From contig SKCR01035588.1 of assembly GCA_019454045.1 (NCBI GenBank), positions 62,001-126,000 on the forward strand: a stretch of 64,000 nt of DNA. Reading direction: 5' to 3'. The notes below the pieces were generated by a model that saw only the letters and a program-made list of their open reading frames with translations, did not search any database and was not told where the DNA came from. This DNA is from Zanthoxylum bungeanum. Taxonomy: Eukaryota > Streptophyta > Magnoliopsida > Sapindales > Rutaceae. Each line of letters opens with the position of its first letter. The stretch's first letter is position 1. Position numbers and translations under genes: made by a program. This document shows, piece by piece, positions 45,308 through 56,570 of this stretch.

Positions 45308-46627
45308 TTTTCATTTTTACATGTAGAATTTCAGCTAATCAGGTACTGTTTTCTAAACTATTCTTCTACTTTTAAGACATTGGGGACAATGTCTCAATTA
45401 GGTTTGGGGGAGGGGAATAGTTGACTAGTATCTTATTTTTATTGTGTTGTTTTTATTTGATTTTTAGTCAAAAATTTTCAAGAAAAATCAAAAAAATTAA
45501 AAATTTTATAAAAATTAAAAAAGAATATTTTATTTTTGTGTTTTTTTTTTAATTTGACTAAATCAGTTGAAATTGTGTAAGGAATTTCCACTCCTGAGAC
45601 GTATCTCAACCTATTTCGTAACAAGTTAATTTTTGTTTATTTCCTTTTGAATTATTTAATTTGTGAATTCTCCATAAAACTGATTAAATTGGATCTTCAT
45701 ATGCTCAGTTGACAGGTATTATCAATATGCATGGTAATATACGGACGTGAGTAGTAATTGAAAAGTTTGTAATATTCAATGCTCTAGTTTAATTGGAGAA
45801 AGCATCTAAAAAAACGATGGAATAAAAATAATAATAATAAAAATATGAGATCTGAGTAATTAAGTCTGTATGAGTGTTTTAACACCTAGTGCCCTAAAGG
45901 CAACTGGTTTGGGAGTCACTAACCCAAAGCTCGCTACATGGATTGAAAATGTTATAAAAAATATATATATCTAAAATCCGAGTAATTAAGTCTTATAGGG
46001 TGTCTTAACACCTAGTGTCATAAAGCCAACTGGTTTGGGAGTCACTGGCCCAAAACTCGCTACATGGATGGAAGATATTGTATATAAATAAAAAAAAATC
46101 AGAAAAATATTCCATTGCTAAAAAGGTGTGAATTCTGATATAACTTTAGGACAAAAATATTACCCTCTTTTCAACTACACTTGTGATATTGTGGGCACAA
46201 TGATTTGATTAATACTTTGTTGATTGTGTATATGAAGAATGGTAAAAATAATAGGAGAATTTACTTATTTGGTAATTTAGAAAGAAAGAAAACAACTACT
46301 AACTTGGATAAGAAGTTTCACTTGTTTAGTCACTAACTTGTTTTATTCTATTTTCTCTTGTCTTTTTGCTTTTGTGTGCATTAGTTTTATTATATTTTTG
46401 CTTTTGTGTGCATTAGATTGATGTTTGTGGGTATCGTTGCTATAAGCCCTCACGAGACTACAACTCGTCCACTAGGGACACCTAGGGGTTTAAAGTCTTG
46501 TTGCATACGCTAAATGCAACCGTGATCCCTACGAAAATGGCTTAGTTTAATTTTATTTTAAAGTTATTTCTTGTATTTTATTTTGTTGTTTTGCTCGAGG
46601 ACTAGTAAAATGTTAAGTTTGAGAGTG
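45308..46627 (+). other. 3' untranslated part of the Athila-like element with polypurine tracts
   Basis: No gene. A strong purine run, GGTTTGGGGGAGGGGAATAG, sits at about 45401-45420 and may be an internal or former polypurine tract. A diverged direct repeat of about 115 bases, starting GAGTAATTAAGTCT, occurs at 45854 and 45980. Directly before the 3' LTR is AAGTTTGAGAGTG (46615-46627), which resembles a polypurine tract damaged by base changes. Confidence 0.65.
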
Positions 46628-48922
46628 TGATAAGTGGTAAATATATCAGTATTTACCGTCCATTTTACTTAATATTTTGTATAGTTTCTTGTGTTTTGTG
46701 AATATTTTGATGTATTTTATTGTATTTTATAGTTAAATAAAATAACAGGACTATCTGGAAGCAATTCGGGGCTAAAACATCGAAAAACGGACAAAAAGGG
46801 CAAAATTGTAAATTTCCTGCTAAAATATGTCGTTTCCTAAAATGCGCCGTTGCTAAAATGTGCCGCCTGCTATCATGCGCCGTTAACATGCGCCATACAC
46901 GTGTCAAAATCAGAGAAACTTGTTATCATGCGCACATGCTAACATGCGCCTGCCACATGTCAACATCATATTAGTCTTGCTAATGTGTGCCTGAAACGTG
47001 TCATCATCTCATACTGCTGATATTTACTGTACACGCGTCGCGACTCCAAGCACCTACGCATCGTGACGCCGAAGTAATAATTCAGCTACCGACTCAATCG
47101 CTGCCACGTGCCACGATCTCGTCAAATCAACGGCGCGTTGCGACGCGCAAGGTGGTTTGCGTCGCGACGGGCTGGGCATATTTTTGGCTATAAATAGAAG
47201 CTGAATTCATAAGGAAAATTCATACCTTCTTATGGGGAATTCCTTAAGAATACTAAGAAGATTGTATCTTGCTTGTTTATTTACAGCTTTCTGTATTTAA
47301 TTTTATTTATTTTACGCAATAGTTCTTTCTTTATTTACTTTTCAGTCTTTATTTTACTTTTCAGTATGAGTAGGTAACTCCATTTTGCTAGGGTAAAAGG
47401 TTAAGCTTTTATTACTAATATTTAGATTAATCTCCCTTAATTATAATATATAAACTATTTAAAACCTGACTTAATGGGATACCGCCTTTATGATCAGTTG
47501 GACTTTAATTAAATTGATTTTAACCTGACTAAATTGGATACCGCATTTATGATCGGTTGGAATTGATTATAAATTTGACTTAATCAAGATACCGCCTATA
47601 TGGTCGGTTGTTAATTATCACGCAAAGTTAATATATTATAATAAGGGAGATATCTAAAATAGAAGTAATAAAAGTGAATCATCTAACTCCAGCATTTTCT
47701 TTATTGTTTTATTTACCTTTTTAATTTCCAGCTTTTACTTTATTTAAGTTTTTACTAGTCCTAGATATGTGTTGTAACTAAACCCGTTATCTGGGGTTGT
47801 GATGAATTCCAATATCATCGGTTTATAAGGGGTTATTTTATGGTTTGGGTAATATAAAGGTTTATTTATTGAGCCTTAAGCTTAATGCTTCTTGTTAACT
47901 AGCCATTAATAAGATTGATTTGGTAAACTTAAAATGAACTTGGAAAATAGATTTTAGGTTTCAGCCTTAGACTCAATAGCCCACGATCTCCCTTAATGAT
48001 AGATAACCCTTAATAGATTTCCTTACAAGATAGGAATATACTTGTCGGGCGGGGGTAGCCATAATTGGAATCTAATCTTAATGAATTCAGGTAACTTAGT
48101 TAACATAGGAATATGATTAATTGGGTTATTCTGGGTATTTGCATCTGACCATCAGAATAGACTTTTGCATAAATTCGTGTTCTAGGTTAATAAACTAATA
48201 TATTGCACAAACGTAAGATAATCACTTCATCTTTAAAAGATATTGAAAGAATTCACAACCCTATATAGTTTTATAATATTGATTTTACCTTTAATTCATT
48301 GAGCCTTAAGCTTAATGCTTCTTGTTAACTAGCCATTAATAAGATTGATTTGGTAAACTTAAAATGAACTTGGAAAATAGATTTTAGGTTTCAGTCTTAG
48401 ACTCAATAGCCCACGATCTCCCTTAATGATAGATAACCCTTAATAGATTTCCTTACAAGATAGGAATATACTTTTCAGGCGGGGGTAGCCATAATTGGAA
48501 TCTAATCTTAATGAATTCAGGTAACTTAGTTAACATAGGAATATGATTAATTGGGTTATTCTGGGTATTTGCATCTGACCATCAGAATAGACTTTTGCAT
48601 AAATTCGTGTTCTAGGTTAATAAACTAATATATTGCACAAACGTAAGATAATCACTTCATCTTTAAAAGATATTGAAAGAATTCACAACCCTATATAGTT
48701 TTATAATATTGATTTTACCTTTAATTCACTTTCACGCTATTTTATTTACTTGTTTTAAGTTTAAAATCACCATCCAATCAAACAACCAATCCATTAGATA
48801 CTTGTAAATATTTGGCTTCACAAATTAATAGCTTAGGTATTAAGTCCTCGTGGAATCGATATATTTTATACTAATTGAACAATACGTGTGCTTGTATTAT
48901 ACTTGTGTGACCACGCCGGTTA
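46628..48922 (+). repeat. 3' LTR of the Athila-like element, 2.30 kb
   Basis: Begins TGATAAGTGG and ends CGCCGGTTA (the terminal CA changed to TA), followed by the ACCAC duplication. It matches 24066-25925 with clear divergence. The TATA box is at about 47188-47197. The extra length over the 5' LTR is explained by an internal 430-bp tandem duplication. Confidence 0.92.
47871..48730 (+). repeat. 430-bp tandem duplication inside the 3' LTR
   Basis: GAGCCTTAAGCTTAATGCTT starts at 47871 and again at 48301, and the two 430-bp units are almost identical. The 5' LTR has only one copy, so the duplication arose after insertion. Confidence 0.93.
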
Positions 48923-48927
48923 ACCAC

Positions 48928-49768
48928 ATATGTGTCCATCGATACAGTTCACGAGTATCTCGTAATTAGAGCGGGGTCATAATATCCGTTATATCCCTTT
49001 AATTATTTTTACCTTAAGTACCATTGATTCTCTAATGAAAGATTTATTCATAACCATTATGAATGTTAATCTTTCTATTCATAATAGAAAGACTTGAGCG
49101 CTCTAACCGTTCAAGTACTGAATCAACCCTTAAGAAAGATATTCATCTACTTCTCACAAGAAGGAGTGAACTTCATATCTATGTAAAACGTCCCCAGCTA
49201 CACACCAAATCATGTCCCCAAAGTACGTAGCTATTGGTCGGGATTGTTACACCAACCCCACCTTTATAAATCAAAGGACATAGCCTGCCATGCAAGAGTT
49301 CGTATTACATTCAAGATTAAGATCAATCCATATATGACCATCTGGTAGATCAAAATGAATTTCCTTATTTAACGGAAATTATAAGAAACTCATTTATATC
49401 TGGGTCCAGTCCTATATGATCATATCATACAAGGTGCCTCCATTCTCATGTTTCCACATGGACGATCCCGGATCAAGGTTGTCATACAATTATAAAATGG
49501 ACTGTAGCTATAGATAAACCACAAATAAAGTACCCGATTTGTTTGCTCTCTATGGACTATTTTAGATTACTAACTTCAAACTTAAATCCTCCTGTGTATG
49601 ACACTCATACACTAAGTCTGAAGGCACATGAGTAATCTTGGGTAAACATGATAATATACAATATGCGATATTAAAAAAATACTTTGATAAATGAATAATG
49701 CATCATTTTATTTCATAAAATATAATACCGTTTACATTACATGATGCTCTAGGGCATATATCACAACA
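48928..49768 (-). repeat. Solo Copia LTR, right half
   Basis: Completes the LTR at 22843-24065. On the - strand it begins TGTTGTGATATATGCCCTAG, a start typical of a plant Copia LTR family, and is followed on the + strand by the CTTTC duplication (49769-49773). ATATG directly after ACCAC continues the sequence interrupted at 24065. Confidence 0.8.
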
Positions 49769-52431
49769 CTTTCATGTCAAATTTGGTGGTCAAAGTTTTA
49801 TTAGTAGACTGAATCATCTCATGATTACTACCAATTATCAGCATATCTCTACATAGAGACATACAATGATATATCTCTTTTGAGTTGATTTGGTGTATAC
49901 ACATTCATCGTACTCATTGACTTTGAATCTATCTAACAATATCTCTTTGTCAAATTTCTCATGCCATTATTTAGGTGATTGTTTTAATCCATACATGGAT
50001 TTTACAAGTTTACACACTTTGTGTTCTTGTCTATGAATATTGAAACTTTCTGATTGTTCTATGTAAATTTCCTCATCCAATTCACCATTTAACAATATTG
50101 TCTTTACATCTATTTGATATATTTCAAGTCCAAATATACATGTTATGACTATAAGCATTCTTATTGAAGGGATATGAGCTACTGGTGAATATGTATCAAA
50201 GTAATCAATGCATTTTTTTGTCTATAATTTTTTATGACAAGTATTGCCTTATACTATCTATTGATCCATCCGGTTTCATCTTCCATTTAAAAATCCATTT
50301 GTAGCCCAGCGGCTTACAACCTGAAGGAAGATCAACCAACTCCCAAGTATGATTTTGAATGATTGAATCAATCTTACTGTTTATAGCCTATTTCCACAGA
50401 GAAGCATCTAAAAAAAATCACTTCTTTATAGCTTTGAGGCTAATTTTCTAACAGGTATGTCAGAAAATCAGGTCCAAATGACTTGGACATTCTTGCTCTC
50501 TTGTTACGTCTAGGTTAATTTTCCTCAACATTTTCAAGTTCATCTGATTCTTGATTAACTTGATCACTACTTGTAACAGTGTCATTAGTTCTTTTGAAAG
50601 ACTCTCCTCTTTATTTTTCTTTATAAGGAAGTGTCTCTTCAAAAAAAGATGCATTCTTTGACTCAATTATCATGTTTAGATTGATGTCACGAATCTCAGA
50701 TTTATGAACCAAGAATCGATATGCAACTGTTGTGAGCATATCCAATGAATATACAATCAACTATTTTTGATCATATTCTAACATTCTTAGGTTTATGAAC
50801 CATCACTTTAGCGAGACAGCCCCACACATTCAGCTATTTATAGGAAGATGTGTGACCTCTCTACAATTCATATAGTGTTTTATGCAATCTTTTGTGAGGT
50901 AACTTATTCAGAACGTACTTTACCTTTCCACAATTCAGGGTTCATAATTTCGTTCTATAGAATGCAATGATGTTCTATTCATTTTCGCTTCAACACATGT
51001 TTCACATTTATGTTGGTTATCAATTGTAAATCCATGTATAAGGTCCATATTAAATAATTTATGCATTGTATCATAATTAACATGCCCCAACCTACCATGC
51101 CATATATTTTGTGACTCACTAATTTAAGCAGAAGATGTAGCTTTATTATTATTAGTAATAGCACTGTTTTGATTGATAGTTATTATATTGAATTTGAAAA
51201 GGCCATGAGTGAGATATCATTTTCCTACATAAATATCATTCTTGGTAAAAACAAACTTGTCAGACTAACTTAAAGCCATTCTTGATGATGAAAAATCCTA
51301 AAACTAGATTCTTCCTGATGTCCGGAACGTGCAACACATTTTTCAATATCAGTTATGTTTTTGAAGTCATCTTCATAATCATTGTGCCTTGTCCTACCAC
51401 TTTGGAGGTGGAACAATTTCCCATGGTCAATTTTTATCCATTGTCGACCTTTTGAAATATAGAAAACATCCTACTATATACACATATGTGACGAGTAGAA
51501 TCAGTGTCTATCCACCATTCTCTAGAATTCCCTACCAAGTTGGCTTCAGTTATAATTATTGAGAGGTTCATCTCTGAGATCCCATCTGTTATCAGCTCAT
51601 TTTTAGTGACATGGGCCTCATTATTCTTTTTCTTGTGTCTAGAAACTTCTTATTTTGTCAGTCATTTGTCATATGACCGATTTTTCTATAGACATATTAC
51701 TTCTCTTTGAACTTCTTGCTCGCTAGGAAAGAATCAGCTCAATTGTTCTTTCTCTTTTTGCTACTCTTTCCACCATCAACTACGTTAGCCTTAGACATCA
51801 TGGTCTTGTATCTAGCATTCTCGGACTTCCTGTTATCCTATTCGATTCTCAAACGAACTCCCAAATCTTCAAGACTCATCTGTTTCTTCTTGTGTTTCAG
51901 ATAACTCCTGAAGTCATTACATGATGAAGGCAACTTCTCAATGATTGTGGCAACTTGAGACGTCTGACATAATTTCATTCATTCATCCAATATTTCGTGA
52001 ATGATCAATTGTAGTTCACCCAATTGAGACATTACTGTCCTTGGATGTACCATTTTATAGTCCATGAATTTACCCACGATAAATTTCTTCTGTCCGACAT
52101 CTTCTGTTTTATATTTCTTTTCAAGAGATCCCCAGAGTTTCTTTACAAAAGTTGTGTTTTGGTACACATTGTATAGGGTATTATTAAGACTGCTCAAGAG
52201 GTAGAACTTGCACAAGAAGTCGCCTTACGACTATGCCTTAACTTGCAGTTGCCAAACCGTTTCAGTTTCTCCCTCCATATGACCCAGAAGAGTTTCCTTG
52301 AGATACTTAGCCGATTGTAGTGTTGTCAGGTAGAAAAATATTTTACTCGGCTACTATTTAAAGTTTGGTCCACCGAACTTATCCGGCTTTTCTCTATGAA
52401 GAACCGATATTGTGATGTTTCCAGTAGTCAT
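49769..52431 (-). pseudogene. Copia gag, protease, partial integrase and RT N-terminus
   Basis: Read right to left. Gag starts at an ATG at 52431-52429 (MTTGNITISVLHREKPDKFG), with LWGSLEKKYKTEDVGQKKF at about 52130-52070. The protease region near 51530-51330 includes WWIDTDSTRHIC and LTMGN. The pre-integrase zinc region near 51110-50960 includes HGRLGHVNYDTMHKL and CETC. The sequence then jumps directly to the post-integrase region (AYRFLVHKSEI, IIESKNASFFEE), so the catalytic integrase core is missing. RT blocks (QIDVKT, DEEIYIEQ, KSMYGLKQSPK) lie at 50130-49970, ending with MLIIGSN and FDMK at the insertion point. Many stops. Confidence 0.87.
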
Positions 52432-53404
52432 GTGTAACTGTAAATTATAAACAATTATCAATAAGTCTACACAAGACAAATTACTTAATGTTCAATTTTA
52501 TGATCCGGTTTATGTCCTACACTGAAAATCCACTTGTTATTATTTTGGATAGTACTACCAAATAATACAAGTTCTTGAATTTGAGACTAAAATTTCTTAT
52601 GATAAGTGAATAAAAGAAAATTCCCAGAAGACAGTGGGGTCCGATGTAACCACTTAAATCTCTACTCTCTTAGACTCTTATCGCCTTAGTGCCAAAATTT
52701 CCTTAATCATTTTCTCAATGGACAATCTTAAACATTCAATCTTAGTATTATACTTCAATTCCCAAACACATGTATAACTATTATATATAATTCAATCAAG
52801 CTTGAAAGTAATTATTTATGTATAACTCCGATTAAGTCTTCATGAAACACTTTTAATTCTCAACCAAGTATGCAACAATTAATGAACAAGATTAAACTTA
52901 TCAACTTTATCACATAGTAAACTAGCTGCATGCATGTGATAATTGAATTATCATATAATTAACTTATGTCTATATTACCAAGTTTCACAATTAAAGTTTG
53001 TGTATAATATATGACAATGAACAAATTAATAAACTAGACATTTGATTAATCTAAATATGTGAATCAATACACATTAAATCATGTATGTTATTAATTCAAG
53101 TCTGAAAATATTCCAGGTATGTCTTGCGTTAGTGTCATGTTCGTTCAGCCGTTCGAATGAATCTTTCTAGAGAGTTCATGTTTGTGTAGTGTTTGCTAAC
53201 ACATTCAAGTGATGTTCGTCACCACGTTCGAATAAAAATACAGAACACTGCGTATTTCTTATGCGTTTGACAGGCGTTCGAACGCCCTTACATAAATTTC
53301 ATGTGCATAACACATTTTCAAAGCAAAAGCTGAATAATACATGCATAGATCATAATAAACAACACATGTAATGTTAATAAGTTCTTAAAATTATTGGTGG
53401 GATG
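52432..53404 (-). other. Leader of the outer Copia element
   Basis: Almost 1 kb between gag and the 5' LTR without a recognisable gene. It contains GTTCGAA(T/C)-like words near 53150-53290. A clean primer binding site was not recognised next to the LTR. Confidence 0.45.
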
Positions 53405-54036
53405 TGTTGTTAATCAATTAAACATGCATATTATGAAACATTTTGATGCATAATTCATAATTAATAAATACTAAAATGCAATATAGGAATCAATACAAAC
53501 TCAAAAAAAAAACACAATGACTTAGAAAAATTTATAAATTGTAGAAGATGAAAACTCAAAACAAAGTCGAGAAAAACTCTGTCATTAAAAACTTATTAGT
53601 TTCACCTCGGTGCTCTTTACAGATCTCTTGACTAACGTTTTCCCATGATTCTTGGTTGCTTCTTGTCAAAAGGGTTTAAGAAGAATGAATTTGGAATAAT
53701 GATAGAAACTCTCTTATTCCGAAAACCTTAGACTCTCTAATTAATGAAAATGAAAGAAGAATTAATTAAATTGAATTAGTGAATGAAATGAGAACTCATG
53801 GACCCCTTTTTATAGATATGGAATGATGCATTTGTAAAAGTATCTATGTGTCAATATATATAATCCTTTAAGGGTTATAACCCTCCAAGTAATCCTTTCA
53901 ATTCAAAGGGTTATTTCCTTTGTCCAATAAATTATTATATCATTTCAATCCAAATGGTTGTCATTTTTAATTAAAAAATTATATATTCTTATTCCCTGTA
54001 AATACATGTGTAATGTTTAGAAAAATTCCTACAACT
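53405..54036 (-). repeat. 5' LTR of the outer Copia element, truncated
   Basis: Starts on the + strand with TGTTGTTAATCAATTAAACATGC and stays aligned with the units at 18553 and 19472 through ATTCCCTGTAAATACATG (TATA region on the - strand) to about 54036. There the other copies continue for about 200 bases or more but this one does not. The LTR start has therefore been deleted or replaced. Confidence 0.8.
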
Positions 54037-54842
54037 ATGACTTGTTTCTACTATCCAACTATTTTTTCACTCTTGTTTTCTTGACTTTTTCTTTCCTAAT
54101 CATTATATTAACTTTGATTACATATATCAATTTGTAATTTTTTTTTAAACACCCTTATTTGTCTAGACTAGATGGTTTAGTTTTTAAAAGTTATTTGTTT
54201 TACTATATTCTTTAGGAAATTTCATGCTGAAATTTGATTCACTCGATGGAGGTAAGCTTAATTCTTTGTGTTTATAAAACTAAAGGGTTTAATTTTTTTT
54301 TTTTTTTTTAATTATATTTCTAAAAACAAATTTTAGATTTCTCACTTGAGATTTGCTTGTATTATTCTTCAAACTTATTTATTATTGATTTTTTTCAGTC
54401 CATTACATTACTCTTTGAATTTAGCCCCCCTTATATTGAGTTCATGTATCTGCCGTTGCTATGAAGTTCCCTCGTTTTCTCTTCGGTAATTTAAAAGGTA
54501 CTCATGTTCATTGTATCACGATACTTCAACTCTTCGTAATTTTAATTTGTTGCAAAAATGGTTCAGTTCAATGTTTTGGAAAAAAATAATAATAATATAT
54601 TGATAAATTTTCATGATCCCAAGATTATTAGACTATGTTTGGTATTGTGGTTTGACATGTGGTGAGATAATAAAATTATATTTTGGTCAAAAAATAATTT
54701 TCGGTTAATGATAAAAAAAATACGATTACTAATCATGATTTTTTTTAAAATTGAAAAAAAAATTAAGACTTTTAGTTTTTACCCACCAATTTTATAGCAT
54801 AAATCAAAATAACAAATTATTGTTTATAAATCACTGTTTTTT
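54037..54842. other. AT-rich intergenic stretch
   Basis: Low-complexity AT-rich sequence with poly-T runs. No gene, RNA or mobile element is recognised. Confidence 0.5.
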
Positions 54843-55449
54843 CTAGAAGTGTTCGCGGTACTGTTCAGGTCGGTTTTTTCAATTTTTTCGTTTGAACTGC
54901 TCGGGTTGACGGTTTGAAAAATTAGAAACTGAAATCATAAATTTGATAGGGAAAATTACGGTGGTTCAGGTCGGCGGTTTAGCGGTTTGAGAGGTACGGA
55001 TTGGCAGTTTGTAACTTGTGAAAATAATTAGCTATTTGTTTAAACTGTTTGTGAAAATCTGTTTGAAAATCTGTTCTCGTGTTGGCCTGGTTCAATGTCT
55101 GCTTATGTAGTATCAAAAGTGGCTATTAACTCCTACAACCATACACGAGAATCATGGTAATGAGAATCTGTCATATACTCAGACCCACAATAAATCAATA
55201 ATTACACTTGTCTTTTTATTCACCATCAACAATTATCTTTTCAAAATGCTTCCAAATAGAAAAATCAAAAGATTTTGAATCTTGCAACTTAGGCTTCGCC
55301 TTCCTAGAATATTTCCTCTATTTAGGAACAAAAGACTTACTTTTAGTAGAAACAGAAGAAGTATCTGTAATATTTGTGGTATCATTATTCTCTTCATCTC
55401 TTAAACAAATTTCAACCTCCTTACTCGTTAGGTCTTCTGATGCTTCCAT
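54843..55449 (-). pseudogene. hAT transposon remnant with BED-finger start
   Basis: On the - strand an ATG at 55449 opens MEASEDLTSKEVEICLRDE and, after a stop, reads SFDFSIWKHFEKIIVDGE, then a stop, then KDKCNY near 55200: the first half of a BED zinc finger of hAT transposases. The rest of the transposase is absent. At 54843 a TAGAAGTGTTCGCGGTAC start followed by GGTTCAGGTCGG-type words resembles a hAT terminal and subterminal region. No matching right end was found, so the limits are uncertain. Confidence 0.55.
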
Positions 55450-56044
55450 TCATCCTAGTAATAGAGCACAAAAATATAATTAATATACATCATTGGACCA
55501 CACATTAACAGAACACATTTTCTAAATGAGCCAAAATGCATTAATAATACCAAAAACAGAGAGGGTCATGCTAATCCTAATGCAATTTCTTTTTCAATTT
55601 TAAGTTATGTCTATGTTCTATAAATAAAGGTGTTGGATTGTTGTATATGTAGTATCCAATCTGCATGCTAGATGTTTTTACTGACTTATTACCATTATAT
55701 TATCTATAGAACCTCTTATGATTTTAACATTAAACTGCTCATACTTTTAGGAAAAAAATACAGAAAATCTAGAGGATGGGCATCATGTGCTTGAGTGTTT
55801 CCAAAGATAATCCCTTGGGATTTCCCATCTCAGTTATACGAGTTAGTTGACAAAGAGATTATGAAATCATTATAATAGATGGAAGAAAATTCAACCCCGA
55901 GGGAGAATCTCGAGGGGGAAGGGCATAATCATCCACCAGATAGTGTAGAGGCCAAAAAAGAAGAAATGTTAAACAAGAATTCCTCTATTCATTCTAATAA
56001 TGTAAAATGAGCCAAAATGACGAAGGTTGATGACGAATTGATGA
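55450..56044. other. Unassigned sequence left of the Tat LTR
   Basis: About 600 bases. A short open stretch near 55878-56000 (MEENSTPRENLEGEGHNH...) shows no domain I recognise. No repeat or RNA gene was seen. Confidence 0.4.
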
Positions 56045-56552
56045 TGTTTGCGCAATTTTTATGCGTGAAGAAAGAAGAGCGTGTAAGGTTCAAACCTCCT
56101 GAGACAATGTCCCAGCAAGGGGTGTTTGATTAAGTGAATAAGCCTCCAAGGGGTGCAAACACACAAGTTACAGTCCTAAGATTACAATCTAAGAAATGAA
56201 AAATAAAAATATGCTCATTTGAGTCTTCATTTGATCGGGCCTTTTCTCTTAGTGTAGGTAGGCTTTTATAGTGAAGCTTGTCAACCGTTTTAGGCGGTTC
56301 CAATATCTCCCTGCAGCTGCAAGATCGTGCCTGTAACCGCTGAACTGCGTGTCTCAACTGCTTGGTTATGGAGAGAAAACCGTCCAACTGCTACGATCGT
56401 GGAAGTAACTGCATCATGGGTTTTCGCCCTAACCATTGGTCCGGTTGCCCCAAGCTCTTCATCGCACTTCGGCCCATCGTCCTTCTTCTCTTCGTTTTTC
56501 CTTTCGTCCTAGGGCGACTTCATCCTATGGTGGGGATTTTCGTCTACCAACA
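56045..56552 (-). repeat. 3' LTR of the Tat-type element, about 0.5 kb
   Basis: On the - strand it begins TGTTGGTAGACGAAAATCCC, right after a purine tract AAATTTGGGGGACAATTG (56553-56570). A TATA box, ACTATAAAAGCC, is at about 56262-56273. The distal end near 56045 is a guess from LTR size and a TG start; it could lie tens of bases away. Confidence 0.7.
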
Positions 56553-56570
56553 ATTGTCCCCCAAATTTAC

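Larger units (their letters stand above)
24066..48922 (+). mobile_element. Athila-like Ty3/gypsy retrotransposon, 24.9 kb with internal insertions
   Basis: Bounded by ACCAC at 24061-24065 and 48923-48927. LTRs lie at 24066-25925 and 46628-48922. Inside are a primer binding site, gag, protease, RT, RNase H, integrase and two extra ORFs. The element is broken by a gag-only element (27843-38671) and a solo LTR (42722-44556); without these it would be about 12.2 kb. Athila affinity is judged from the gag/protease motifs (INIPFAEALEQMPSY-like, KALCDLGAS) and RT (VFMDDF). The two LTRs differ at about 11 of the first 122 positions, so the insertion is not recent. Confidence 0.92.
19472..54036 (-). 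mobile_element. Outer minus-strand Copia element split by nested insertions
   Basis: The 3' half (LTR, RNase H, RT C-terminus) lies at 19472-22842 and the 5' half (RT N-terminus back to gag and 5' LTR) at 49769-54036. On the - strand the RT reads through FDMK at the break on the right side and resumes with ADVILG-type sequence on the left side, with the pentamer CTTTC (+ strand) on both sides of the insert. Both halves are peppered with stops. The 5' LTR is truncated at its outer end. Confidence 0.85.
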
